From the NCBI GenBank assembly GCA_027923505.1, contig BROI01000024.1, positions 124,001 through 188,000 on the forward strand: a DNA stretch of 64,000 nucleotides, in the 5' to 3' direction. This DNA comes from Mayamaea pseudoterrestris (Eukaryota; Bacillariophyta; Bacillariophyceae; Sellaphorales; Sellaphoraceae). Made by a program: the position numbers and the translations under genes. This document shows, piece after piece, positions 22,496 through 33,847 of this stretch (positions are counted from its first letter, which is position 1; every line of letters starts with the position of its first letter). The notes beneath the pieces are model-generated. The model was not told the origin of the DNA, did not search any database, and saw nothing but the letters and a program-made list of their open reading frames with translations.

Positions 22496-23364
22496 TCACT
22501 GCTCACCCCTAATGAGCTTCGTCCAACGAGCTTCCTCCATTTCCCATACAAAACTTGACGGATCATTGAACGAGCCTTCGTCAGGCTCTAGCGACTTGAG
22601 AAAGCCATGTGCTGCCACCCAGACTTCGGATTGTTCATAAGCAATTTGCTTGCGAAATCCCAGGAGCGCATTGCACACAACTGCAACGTCGTTGGCGTTT
22701 CCTGCTGCACCAAGTACTTTGCGCACCCATTCGTTCAAATCCTTGATGGAACAAGTCCCAAGGTCTAGCTGCGCCAAGTATATAGCCGCAACGCAAATCA
22801 AGTGTGGAGGTATTCGCGTCGCCAAGTCCAAGTAGTGCGTGTCGTTGCAGTAGTCCCAGGCGCGTTGCGCTGCGTCCTTGGCGTCGCTATCCAATGCTGA
22901 AGCGTCCACACCTACTTGTCGTTCGTTGGAATGCATCAGCAGCAGCATGGGACCAAGATATTTCTGCGGCATTTGGTTGGGTATCCAGTGCAGCAAAAAG
23001 CCCAGTGCGCAAAGGACTTTGTGTTCCGCCTCGACGAGTGCCTTGCTCCATTCCTGATAGACGGGACCAGCTGGAGACATGCCTGATGGTAACAGAAAGG
23101 CTTTTATAGACTCTTGTGTGTAGTTTTGGCCTGGTTGTCGCAGTGATGCAGCGAGACAAGTATAAGTGCTCTTACTCGCATCACCGCATTTATCGGCAGC
23201 AGCTACCGCCCGCATGATTCGCCTGCGATACAAGTGCGCATAGACAGTAATGACTTTGCGTACATCTGCCGTATTTGCAACCTTAAGTAACTTGGCGGCA
23301 AGTAGCGTGCAGGCCATGGCAATGGACCAAACGTTGGACTCGTGCAGGGAAACATTGTGATAGT
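22496..23364 (-). pseudogene. Cyclin-L-like gene, copy A, 5' part lost at copia-2
   Basis: The cyclin box sequence matches copy B from YHNVSLHESNVW to the stop (289 codons) but lacks the first 113 or so residues, including the N-terminal helix leading into the first cyclin fold. At 23364/23365 it meets a copia-2 terminus exactly. The frame stays open beyond the junction to a possible ATG at 23563, which would give a 355-aa protein whose first 66 residues come from element sequence. Copy A carries many amino-acid differences from B, including a small length change near the middle, and may be evolving without constraint. I treat it as a probable pseudogene; transcription from the element end would be needed for expression. 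Confidence 0.8.
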
Positions 23365-23504
23365 TGTTGGATCTAGAATATATCTTGCGCGCCCTTGAAG
23401 CGACACTAATGATTAAGCAGAACAGAGTCAATAAAACCACTTTACTTATTTTCTCCAAGAAGTGATCGTCCTCGATCCACTCCTTCGGTTGCCGCTTACC
23501 GCGC

Positions 23505-25178
23505 TTACTTAAATGTGACCGTCTTCGTGACGTCACCGCTGCCGCTTCGGTTTGGGTTCTCATCCATGCTCAACACACTCCTTTGGGCCGAGTAGTACTT
23601 ACTGCTCGAGGCCAGATTCATAACCAGGTTGCGGAGCTTGCCAAACTGGGCTCCCTGCAATGGTTTCGTGAAGAAATCCGCGACCATGTCTCCGGTCGGA
23701 CAATGCTCAATGTTGACTTCACCAGCTGCCACGCGATCTTTCACAAAGAAGTACCGAACATTCATGTGTCGCGTGCGCTTTGTACTTGAGCTTCTGCCAT
23801 TCTTTTCCAACAGCATTGAACTCATATTGTCTTGATACAATTTCGTGTCTTTGACCCCGAAACCTTGCGCCTTCAGAAAATATCCTGTCCACAGCAACTG
23901 CGGTAGCACATCATGAACTCCCACAACTTCGCTCTCCGTCGAGCTTCTTGTTACCAACTTCTGTTTAGCCGACGTACTGTACACTGATCCTTGGCCAAGT
24001 GTCATTGTTCCACCAGTGTGACCCTTCATGTCTGGGTGCACCGCGTACGACGCATCCACCCACCACTGGACTATCCCGGACTGGTCCGCCTTCAGCGTCA
24101 ACACCATGTCCACGCTTCCGCGTAAATATTTAATCACTCTTGCAGCCTTCTTATAGTCGTCTTCGTCAGGCTGCTGCAGCCTCGTGCTCAAGAAAGAAAT
24201 CGCTGTGCGAATATCCGGTCGCGCTCGCTGACTCAGATACAGACACTGCATCACAATCGTCACAAAAATCTGCTTCTTCGCTTCGCTCAACATGACAGGA
24301 TTTTCCGATATCTGAAACAAGTGACTGGCTGCCGGAGTAGCTGCCGTTCCATCCATGTCGTCTGGCGCATGATGCAGGATGTTCTTCACATAGTCAACCA
24401 TGTTGATTGCTACTTCTCCAGGCTTAGTATAGTCCAATACCATGCCGAGGTAGTCGTGCACTTTTCCGCGTGACTTATTCATTGGAGTCTCCTTGCCAAA
24501 CTCCTCATCCATCTGCGCGATGAACTCATCCACTACGCTCACGTCGACGTGCGAAATCTTCAAATCGTCCACGTGCCATCCCACGGTGATTTGCTTCCCA
24601 TTGACAATCTTGTTGCACACACACGGATCGTACGGGTTCTTCTCGAAGCCCCACTCAAGCAATTTTGCGGACAACTTCTCCCAGAATAGTCGCGCTGCTC
24701 GAAGCGTACCATAAAGCGCCATGAGTAATTCAACATACATGACTTTCTCGCCATTCTCCATTGTGACGCAAGGCTCGTACATCTCGCGATCAATTTCCAA
24801 CAGTAGCTCCACCATCTTCCCAGTGAAACGAACGTGCACCAACTCATCCATTTCCGCTTGCATGAAAGCACCCGGTACATCAACCACAGCAACCTCGCGC
24901 CCTTCCATAGCGTCAATGATAGCTGTCAGAAAGATGGCCTCTGTCGCTATCGTTGGAGATGCTGCGTCTTCCTTTGCAGTGTATGCTCGTTGCTTGCGTC
25001 CATCCGCGCATCCGCGTCCCTTCACAGTCCCGCATCTCTTGCGCTTGAGAAACATCAAATACGCCAGAGCGTCCTTGCGCTGCTGCGGAGTCAGAGTGCA
25101 TTGGGGGACTGCCTTCATGACGTGCCTGTCGTAGCTGCTGCATTTCCTTGCGCACTGCCTCCACTCCAGCATCGCCAA
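23505..25178 (-). mobile_element. copia-2 reverse transcriptase and RNase H region
   Basis: Contains copia reverse transcriptase motifs (VAVVDVPGAFMQAEM, LYGTLRAARLFWEKL, GWHVDDLKIS) and the RNase H region (STKRTRHMNVRYFFVKDR, VADFFTKPLQG). Fossil part of copia-2. Confidence 0.9.
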
Positions 25179-25523
25179 AAGCCTTTAAACCTTGTCGCAT
25201 ATTCATCTGTGCCGTGACGAGTGGCTCCGACACTTCCTCTGCAGCGTCGAGCGTGAACAAATGAGCGAACGAGCGAGGTTTGCGCGCACGCAGGCCATAC
25301 CGACCAGTGCGTGGGCCATAGCGCGCATCGAAATCCTCTTCGTCTGCAGCAGCTGGCACTCCTTCAATTTCGCCTTCATCGGGCACTCCTTCAATTTCGC
25401 CATCATCCACGGCTGGCGCGTCGTCAAGTTCGCCGTCAATGGCCTCACCATCCTCGTCGTTCGGCACTCCTTCGATTGCGCCGTCAGCACCATCGTCGTC
25501 GTCGTCGTCGTCATCGGTCGCAT

Positions 25524-26843
25524 TCACTCCTTCGCTTCCGCCGGCAGAGTCGTCGTCACCGCGAGAAGCGTCGTCATCATAATCAGAGTCATCATCATCC
25601 TCGGCGTCATCTTCGTGCCACATGACTGGCTCAGCAGCCTCCGCAACACGGTGGCGGTCCATGAACACGATGCCCGGATTGGCCTTCTGTTGACGAGCGA
25701 GACGATGCACGCGCTCAATGACACATCAGGCATGGGCAAAGGCGTAGCGTGCCCACGATTCAGAACTTTGCCCGAAGACAAACTGAGGAAATAAAACCCA
25801 CCCTGCACATTACCAGTCGGGCGCAGAGCCAGCGCACCGATCGTGCGCGCCTGCATGTCATTGCTGTGCGACTCATGCGTTTGCACATACTGACCAAATT
25901 CATACTTGCAATGCCGATTAAAGTCAACTGTCTGACCAGTCACAATAGTGCGTGGACTGAGATCCTTCGAAATGCCACGCTCGTTCGGAAACGCATTCAA
26001 CCAAAACACGGCAGACTTCGTCATTTCGATAACCAAGCGTGCCGGCACGTGCTTAAATGGCAACGTGTTGTATGTCGCGCGCACCCGTTCTTTCACGACA
26101 CGGATAAAACGTTCAATTTCGCCAACGTGTTCATCCTCAGATGTCGCATTGAGCGCCACCCGAGATCAGCCAACGCGCCAAGCATTGAGCGAACTCCCAT
26201 CCATCAGAGCCGCGACGACACGGAACCCACCGCGTGCGTAAATCTTCAACACAGACTCGATTGCCTTCAACATAACCGGAAGCGTACGGTTTTGAATCAC
26301 CTCAACCGTAGCAAAACGAATGCTGCGGGAGAACGTCACCAACATAGGGACTTTGTTGATATACATGATGTCAGCACAAAGAGTAACGTCTCGATAGCGA
26401 CTCATGATAGCCGGTGGAAGCTGCTCAACAATCGCAGGCTTCACCAGATGCGACGCGCGACGCGTCGTCTTTCCTTTTAACGAGCCAACATCTGGTCCAA
26501 AGATGTGCTCAGCAGCCAGGATGTCGGCCTTCGTCACAGGACAGTTCGGCAACTGATTGCTAGTAACGATGCGCAGGTAATACCTGAGACTTGGCCGTCC
26601 AATTTTGATTTGCAGTTCCCTAGCTCTAACAGCGCGTAAATAGTCATCATTGGTGTAGTTAGTACGGTTATCGTCTACCGTAGTCAACATCGCCACTCCA
26701 TCCTTGACATCGCTGCGCTTGCCCTTCGAAAAGCTCTCGCAAACATACAGCCCAGAGTCAGTCTCGACAAACTCTCGCTGCTTACCATCCGGCTTCTCCA
26801 CAACGAACATTGGACGATCCACGCCGTGCATGAGATACTCCAC
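25524..26843 (-). mobile_element. copia-2 integrase region
   Basis: Shows gag-pre-integrase and integrase-like stretches (RASHLVKPAIVEQLPPAI, then IERFIRVVKERVRATYNTLPF and SAVFWLNAFP), followed by an acidic Asp-rich linker with CGT/GTC codon runs near 25490-25520. Fossil part of copia-2. Confidence 0.75.
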
Positions 26844-27121
26844 GGTAAACTTCTTTGCGGACTTGCGCCAAACTCAAAATGTTCGCCAGTCCCTGCGGAT
26901 ACCACCACACCGGACCATAGCCCTCCAGGTCGCCCATCATGTTCGTCCTTACTGTACCAGCGTTGCACTTGATCACCATCCACGTTGGCACCGGGCGAAT
27001 GTTCGTCAGCATCTTGGCGTTGCAGAACAGATCCACTGTCGACTGATTGTCCAAGAGCACAGCCTTCTTCGAGATGTTCACCTTCGGCGGCTGCGCGAAC
27101 ATGTATCCGACCTCATCGTCG

Positions 27122-28340
27122 TCATCGCTTTCTTCCCGCTACCCAGCGTGAAGTGCTGCGCCCCACTAGCCTCTGCAGCCGGCGCACTCTCCGTAGACCT
27201 GTTCTCGTAGGACAGTCTCGCTGCACATGACCAACCTGTTGACAGGTCCAGCATCTGGGAGGGTCACGCGCTGTACCAGTCGTGTGAAACGCCACGCCCT
27301 CGTTCGTTGGCAACGTGGCTTCTCCATCCGCATGCTCACGACGCTGCATGATGTTGTATGCATCGTGGATCGTCAACGGGAAGTTGTCGTGCCCGTCGAG
27401 GTAGCAGTTGCGCAAGTGCTTGCAATACCCAGCGTATTCGCCCGTTGCGCCACGCACGAAAAGCATCGCAAGCTCGAGCTCTTCGGCGGCCTTGATATCC
27501 TCCTTGTTCGCCTTGTTACGATTGTCATCCTTGGCAATGTTCAACGCCACAATCTCGTTGTGCATCGTGACGCCAACCGCCTTCGCCACGTCTGCCAGCG
27601 TGACCATGCTTTCGTAATATTTCTGCAGGCTTTCGCGCGCTCCTTGAGTACGTCCGAACAACTCAGCTTGAATGTCCACGACTTGATCCACAAGTTTGCA
27701 GCGCCCTTCGTACGTATGCGAGATCTCCTTGATAATCGCCAGCAACTTAATTCCGTCCGTGTCCTCCTCGGCGTCTCGGAACTTGGCGTGCGACTTGACA
27801 CGATCCTTCATACGCTCCGTGCATTGTCCATGCAACACGGCGTAGAGACCAGCGAGGAAGTCGGAGTATACACGCACGCGCTCGACATGCTCTTCTTGTC
27901 GGCCTTGTATTCCTCGAGCATTATGGACCAGTCCGGAGTCCGTCGTGTCGGCATCCTTCGTTGGACGTGCAGGCTCGTCAGGAATCTCCAGTTCCACGTT
28001 GCGCATGCCCTTGAGCAGCTCCTTGGTATATTTCTTGTAGGAGCGCCCGACGAAAGTGATGATCTCGTTCGTCGTACGGATGAATCCATCGGGATCGCGC
28101 GAACCGTTATAGTCGTAGATGAATCCAGCGAGCGTCGGCTCGCTTCCTGGAAATTTCCACTCGGCGCACGACTCGGTCCGTTGAGTCTGTTACCATTGCC
28201 TTGATTCCCGGAACGATTCCCAGCACGATTCCCACGACGATAATGACGGTTGCGTCGGTACTCGCTTGCTGGCGGAGCGGAGGTGCACCTCCACCGCTCG
28301 ACGCCGCTCCTGTCGTCGGAGTATTGCTCGTCGAAGACAT
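27122..28340 (-). mobile_element. copia-2 gag region
   Basis: Helical gag-like protein sequence with a CCHC zinc knuckle, CWTCQQVGHVQRDC, near 27240. It begins close to the right edge of the element. Fossil part of copia-2. Confidence 0.8.
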
Positions 28341-28364
28341 GTCTTTTCACTCGCTTCTGGAGAA

Positions 28365-29297
28365 CCGGAGACCCGCCAAAGCATTGTTCGGATTGATATG
28401 GTTGCTCTGTTGCAGCACCTTTGGTGCGAAAGCGATGTAGATGGAACAATGAAGAGACAAATGCTTGTTGATAAGTCTAAACAGGTTCTTCAAGTATTAT
28501 TAAATTTAGACAAAGCCGCTTCCTCGTCACTTGTCGGCGCTTACATGAAATTGATTCCATCGGATAGGCTTGCCGAAGCCCGTGCGCTGGTCGATCAGTT
28601 AACGGCAACACTGAACGTGGATAAGCTCAAGGCTGCCGACAAAGCCCGCTTCGGAGAGACTTCGGTAAATTCGGATCGTTTCAAAATGGCGTCGGGCCCG
28701 TTAATCAAGGTGGAGCGAGCAGATGTCACTGTTGGTAATGCGCCCCAGCCGGCCGATGCAGCCCTGCCTGCGACAAAGCGCCCGCTGGAAGTAGCTGGAG
28801 CAATTCGGAATCCTTATGCTAAAAAGAAACTTCCTTCGACGACTGTCGTCAGCACTGAGCGGTGTATCTTATCAAGCCAGCCCACACTCTTACATCAAAA
28901 TCGCGTGGGTTCATTATCGTCGGTTCTACAGAAAGTTGAGCAATCAGGTCCGTATCTACCCTCCGGAGGCGACCAATTTGCCAAGGCTGCACAGAGTCTT
29001 CAGATACAAGCAAATGGTGCCATGAACAAAGACTTGACCTGTCCGATCTGTACGACGGTTGGTTTAAAGGAGCCATTTATCGCCGATTGTGGACACGTTG
29101 CTTGTCTTGGCTGCTGGAAATCGTGGTTTAAACGGTCCCCCTCCTGCCCAACCTGTCGGAAACCTGCGAGCAAAGAATCCATTGCTTGTGTCGTGTTTGA
29201 AAGGCCGCCCAATGTGGATGACAAGTGTTTGGGCGGTACTTACCCCCAAGACAGAGCTGACAACTCGTCCGAAGATGAGCTGGAAATTACTTATTGA
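28365..29297 (+). pseudogene. RTEL1 3' fragment (RING-bearing C-terminus), copy B
   Basis: Corresponds to the last 310 or so residues of RTEL1: the tail of the harmonin-like region, a linker, and the C3HC4 RING. All helicase motifs are absent. The frame is open and even has an ATG upstream at 28266 in antisense element sequence, giving a possible 343-aa protein. Changes from copy A inside the RING are conservative (I to V, E to D) and every zinc ligand is kept. It may be a recent pseudogene with no time to decay, or an expressed RING-only protein. It converges on Pelota B with a 41-base gap, as in copy A. Confidence 0.8.
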
Positions 29298-29338
29298 ACT
29301 CCTATTGCTACAATACTGAAAAGGCAGTTAAGCTTTTT

Positions 29339-30580
29339 TTATTTGAATCCCATATCCTCAACGTCTTCTCGTAGCCGACGATTAGGATCCTCATACCGGA
29401 CAACTTCGTCCTCCACCTCGTCCGGGGCCGCTGCATTAGCAGCCAACTCCTCGAGTTCATCCAAGTCTGGCAATGGATACCGTAACAAGGCTGCTACACC
29501 GGAAACTTGCTGCAACTGTTGACCCGATACATGCATGGACGAAAAGATGAAAACCTTGCCTCCCGTCGCTCTCACCGACTCGACCAATTGAACGTATAGT
29601 CGTCTCGTTTTGACATCGGAACTGCGAAACAATTCGTCAGTAACAAGAAGAGACTCAATGGCAAGCTGTTCATGAGCTTTGGAAACATGATCAAAGCCGT
29701 AATAGGCGCGGTCCGGATCATCATTCATCATTTTCATAAAGCGCTGCAACACATCCACCTCTTGCGCAAACTTGGTGTCGGACATTTGTGCCATGACTCC
29801 AGGATCGGCAAAGACTTCCTCTAGTGCATGCTTGTGCCCCGACGAAGCTTTGCATAATACAAACTTGGATTTGTTTTCAACAAACGGTCGATCGTCGCGT
29901 CGAACCGACTCCTGCAATAGGTATTGGTAAAAGTCATCCTTGACAAAGCCCGGAGAACCTAGCAGAATGCACTTAATTTTGGTAAAATCAATATGCTGCA
30001 ATATCGCTCGGTAAACAGCCTCATAGAATTTTGTAATCGCCTTGTCATGCTGACTACTACCAGTTCGTTTCTTGGGAATGTTTGTTTCAATCCGCGACTT
30101 GACAATGGTCAATGCGCCAGTCACCAAACAAACATGCGCCAAGCCCGATTGCATGACGACTGCAGCAATGTCCGCCTGCCGTTCCGGATTAACAGCTTCG
30201 TCAATCCGATCCAAGAATACTTGATCCCAGCATTCCTTTTCGATCGAGAAGTTTTGCGTCAACTCCAGCGTCAGCGTATGCATGGCTCCCATGCGGACAT
30301 TATCATTCTCCGAAGTGACAGGTCCAGATAATCTCACTTGCAGTACTTCCGGATCAAAGTCAACCTTTTGCAGTTGAATCGTTAGCATGAGACGCATCTT
30401 GTTGCTGGAGGTAGATCCAGTCGCCGACTCCTTGACGACCTTGCGAACCGTGGTGCATCTCACCAAGTCTCCCACCTGCAGCAGATTAAAGGCATGCCAA
30501 AGGTCTTCGGATGTTTCGGGTCGCAGCAAGATGGTACCGCTCCCATCCTTTTGCTTGATTTGGCGCTTGAGGAGCTTCAT
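29339..30580 (-). CDS. PELO: Pelota/Dom34 ribosome rescue factor, copy B
   Basis: A 413-aa single-exon gene almost identical to copy A. The changes I see are E/D, E/V and similar at three or so places against a few percent of nucleotide differences, mostly silent, which indicates purifying selection on both. This copy keeps the original divergent promoter shared with UFD1 B (30581-30827). Function as for copy A: recognition of stalled or empty ribosomes with Hbs1. Confidence 0.95.
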   Translation of the reverse strand: MKLLKRQIKQKDGSGTILLRPETSEDLWHAFNLLQVGDLVRCTTVRKVVKESATGSTSSNKMRLMLTIQLQKVDFDPEVLQVRLSGPVTSENDNVRMGAMHTLTLELTQNFSIEKECWDQVFLDRIDEAVNPERQADIAAVVMQSGLAHVCLVTGALTIVKSRIETNIPKKRTGSSQHDKAITKFYEAVYRAILQHIDFTKIKCILLGSPGFVKDDFYQYLLQESVRRDDRPFVENKSKFVLCKASSGHKHALEEVFADPGVMAQMSDTKFAQEVDVLQRFMKMMNDDPDRAYYGFDHVSKAHEQLAIESLLVTDELFRSSDVKTRRLYVQLVESVRATGGKVFIFSSMHVSGQQLQQVSGVAALLRYPLPDLDELEELAANAAAPDEVEDEVVRYEDPNRRLREDVEDMGFK

Positions 30581-30827
30581 GATGGAGCAATGGGATGATG
30601 ATGGTTGCTTTCAGCGCACGTCGCGACACTTCTCAGTACCGCTGCGATTACATTACCGGTACGACGATAGACTTCCACGCACATCCGCGGAGCACGACGA
30701 TGGTGAGATGAACGACTCGCTCATTATACTTCCATCTTGTTTATACGGAGTAGACTATTGAAATTGTGGCGGTTGAGGGCGAACAACTGATTATTGTATA
30801 CATCTAACAAACTACTACTAGGACGTT
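30581..30827. promoter_or_regulatory. Divergent promoter of Pelota B and UFD1 B
   Basis: 247 bases between two opposite start codons; it must hold both promoters. The same region in copy A is split by copia-1 at the CTCAT site. No TATA box is obvious on either strand. Confidence 0.6.
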
Positions 30828-32194
30828 ATGATGCACGGATGGTTTGCCGGTGGAGCCGGAGGTCTTCCGCACCCGCAGCGCTTCTTTCAGGAGGATTATC
30901 ACTGCTACAGTGTTGCCTACGCGGACAAGCCTCACTTGGAGGTATGTAACAGTGATTATTATGAGAGAATACAAAGTTGATTGAATATATTGGGGGACGG
31001 GTCGTTTATATGCAAGCGGGAAATGGAAGGAAACTGCGAGTGCTGACAATCGACTGTCAGTGTGTCAGTGCATTTATTGTTTCCTCTTGCACTTTTCACT
31101 CGGTCTCATTTATCCTACTGACTTCCACTAAATCACTTCTTCATTGTTATATGCAGAGAGGAGACAAGATTTTGCTTCCTCCATCAGCCTTTGATACATT
31201 GGCGCGTCTACAAGTCGACTACCCCATGCTCTTTCAGCTGCAAGCTGGAGATCGAACAACTCACTGCGGCGTACTGGAATTCACTGCCGAGGAAGGCTGC
31301 GTCTACATTCCATTTTGGATGATGCAGAATCTATTGATTGAAGAAGGCGCTGTTGTTTCAGTCAAGAATGTTTCACTACCAAAGGCTACCTTGATCAAGC
31401 TGCAGCCGCAATCGGTTGACTTTTTGGAAATATCCAATCCGCGCGCCGTTCTCGAGCATGCGTTACGCAACTACTCGTGCGTCACGTTGCACGACATTAT
31501 TCAGATTCCGTACAATGGCAAGAATTATCACCTGGAGCTTAAGGATGTCCAGCCGGCACCAGCAGCCTGCATTATCGAAACAGACTGTAATGTTGATTTT
31601 GATGCGCCAGTTGGTTACAAGGAACCGCAAAGTAATTCAGCTGCAGCTAGAGCCGGTGATACTGCCGTGAGTGATGCAGCTGCAATGGCCGAGTCGAATG
31701 GCATTGTTAATGGCGGCAACACGGTTGCGGCCGAGGCAATGACGCCGCCCAAACCACCCGGCGTGCGGATCGTCAATGGCGTTGTTGTGCGACCCGAGAC
31801 ATCATCTGCAACTTCTTCGTCCGTTCCCATGGACTTGGTCGCGGAGCGCACCGGCGGAACTGGCATTCAGCCCAATGCCATGGTCACGCAGCAGCAAGCG
31901 GCGGCTGCTCCAGCGGTCGAGTATTGGGCCGTGGCGGCTGGTTCAGGGAGTCGGTTGGATGGCAAGGCTGCAACTCCACTTAAAGGAAGCAACGGGGAAG
32001 TAGTCGACGTGGACAAGGTTCGAGCAGCTGCCGCTGAAGCGGCACAGAAGCGAGCAGAGGCGCAATTAACTGGAATTTTTGGCAATGGCGATGCTCCTGT
32101 GGTTTCCAAACGCAAGAGCAAGGTTGGCAGCAAGTTCAGTCGATTGAAGCAAACGAGCGCTTTTCAAGGAGACGCACAAGCTTTTGGAAAGTAG
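30828..32194 (+). CDS. UFD1: UFD1, copy B
   Basis: Exons are 30828-30941 and 31157-32194 (383 aa; one residue longer than copy A, in a Ser/Ala stretch). The intron is 215 bases against 202 in copy A, with visible length differences, so introns have drifted more than exons. All Ufd1 fold motifs of copy A are kept (THCGVLEFTAEEG, WMMQNLLIEEG, NVDFDAPVGYKEP). Substitutions are scattered in the first two thirds of exon 2, and the last 310 bases are identical to copy A, consistent with gene conversion. The divergent promoter with Pelota B is intact. Confidence 0.95.
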
Positions 32195-32823
32195 CATCGG
32201 TCGAAAAGTGAAAAGATTGCGAATGAGAGTTTGCGCTCGGTGAAGGTTGATGACTTTTGACCGAATGTAACATACATACTAAATAGAATTGCTTTCCTTA
32301 GCTTACCCACACATTATAACTACTCTAACCGGTAGAAGCGCCACTTGAATGCATTAGTAAGTCTGCAACCAGTCCATATACCGGTAGTATCGGTATCATA
32401 GCTGGCCAAAGGACAGATTCTCCGACAAACATTGATCTGAAATGAATTCTACCGAGTTTGAAAACGACATGAGAGTATCCGCTTTGTGCTGACGCGATGA
32501 CCGAACTGACGTGAGCCTTGCTGACACCTTTTGATAAAATTCGACACAACATTTCTGACTTGTGATCAGTGAATGAACCGATCGGCGTCGGCAAAAGCCA
32601 ATCATGAGCCAGATCATTCGTACGTACTTGAACAATGCCTCGTAAGAAGTGAAGTCAGTTGACCTTGCATTTGACACCGCGGGATCACACGATAAGAGTC
32701 TCGCCACATGCTGACATCATGACATCAGGCATCTCAATCTGGCCGCTCACATTGGAAAGGATTCTGCGACGCACGCACAATTTTTGCGTCCTCGAGCCGT
32801 CACCCATCAAGCGATCGAACATC
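32195..32823. promoter_or_regulatory. UFD1-HSF intergenic region, copy B
   Basis: 629 bases, nearly identical to copy A apart from a handful of substitutions and two short length differences. The CRE palindrome of copy A is TGACGTGA here (32507-32514). No further gene is seen. Confidence 0.4.
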
Positions 32824-33601
32824 ATGGCAACTACTGCGACTTTCTCCCATGAACAAGCAAGCGCTGCTGCTTTGGATCAATTCAAGTTTCCCCGCACGGG
32901 AAAGCGAGGCGTTCCGCAGCAATTCCCAAGAAACTTGTATGACATGCTTGACATTGAGAGTAGACTCATGCAAGAGGACGCCAATCACCCCAAGATTATC
33001 GGATGGTCCGAAACTGGACGTGCCTTTCGCATCTTTGACGTCTCGGCCTTCTCTCTTGCTGTACTCCCTCGCTACTTTCGCACCAAGAAGTTCAGCTCAT
33101 TTCAGCGCAACCTAAATTTGGTAAGTCAGCTTTCTTGCCCTGACATGCTCGCTGAATGACGACATGATATCACTAACTTCTTTTCTCACTCACCTCTTTT
33201 CTCCCTTTATCAACTCACAGTATGGCTTCACCAAGGTTCGCCGAGGTCCGGACCTTGACATGTACGCCCATCCCTCCTTTGTCAGGGACTCGCCAGACTC
33301 GCTCGTCCACCTCCGGAAGCTTGGTGGCGCCCGAAAGAATTCACAGCTGACAATACTTCGCCCCGTTTCTCCGACCACATCGGCGGGAAGCTCCGTCGGA
33401 TCAGGCTCTCTTGGCCATCCAAGCCCGCCGGCGAGCCCCGTTGTTCAACACCTTCAAGCGAAATCACCGTGTTATTCTCGACCCACCCTGCCGGCCATGG
33501 CATCGATTCCTCGCAAGATCAGTGGCGCTGACGACCAGCGCGGATGCTTGGACCTTTTGGCTCTCGCCATGGAGTATGCTGATGAACACGCTTTTGTTTA
33601 A
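32824..33601 (+). CDS. Small heat shock transcription factor (HSF-type), copy B
   Basis: Exons are 32824-33120 and 33221-33601 (225 aa). Exon 1 is identical to copy A at the base level; exon 2 starts nearly identical and then differs abruptly from about 33437, where amino-acid changes cluster (HLQAKSP against HFNAKSS, ending AFV against AVV). The DNA-binding domain is unchanged, so both copies should recognise the same heat-shock-element type. No trimerisation heptads are visible. The 3' end converges on the cyclin L gene. Confidence 0.93.
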
Positions 33602-33847
33602 AACACGATTTCTTGACCTACAAGTTGTCTCGACCTTCAAGTCACTTCAAGCCTTAAATGGCTCAAACCCCGCTAGCTACGCTTTTTCCATCTGAACAAA
33701 AATGTACAATAACTGTATGAACTCACACTGTTTAAACGCTACCATACAAATAGTACATTCAGCAATATAATGATGTAACATTACTATAAAACTTGTTATT
33801 CGAGCTCGTAGTTTTTCCTAGCGACACTTGTAGCAATCATGCTATTA

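Larger units (their letters stand above)
9064..23364. repeat. Tandem segmental duplication, copy A (interrupted by copia-1)
   Basis: Without the inserted copia-1 element this block is about 6.3 kb. It matches 28365-34722 in the same orientation and gene order: RTEL1 3' part, Pelota, UFD1, HSF, cyclin L. The left edge is where the second copy starts inside RTEL1 (CCGGAGA at 9064 matches 28365). The right edge is where cyclin similarity ends at a copia-2 terminus (23364 matches 34722). Divergence is uneven: a few percent in Pelota, more in the UFD1 5' half and cyclin, and almost none from the UFD1 3' half to the HSF exon 2 start. Confidence 0.95.
23365..28364 (-). mobile_element. Ty1/copia retrotransposon copia-2 (fossil, partial, minus strand)
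   Basis: A copia element on the minus strand, with gag at the right and reverse transcriptase/RNase H at the left. The left edge reads TGTTGGATC, a classical copia LTR terminus in inverted view, and abuts the cyclin gene cleanly. The right edge abuts RTEL1 sequence, and no second LTR is seen. The reverse transcriptase has the GWHVDDLKISHVD and GKVHDYLGM motifs typical of a copia lineage abundant in diatoms and distinct from copia-1. It is broken, with several breaks, and older than copia-1. The exact position at the junction of the tandem duplication ties it to how the duplication arose. Confidence 0.9.

Noticed and set aside
25203-25625. Arg/His-rich and Thr-rich frames over CGT/GTC triplet runs
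   Set aside because: They are other-frame readings of the acidic linker of copia-2.
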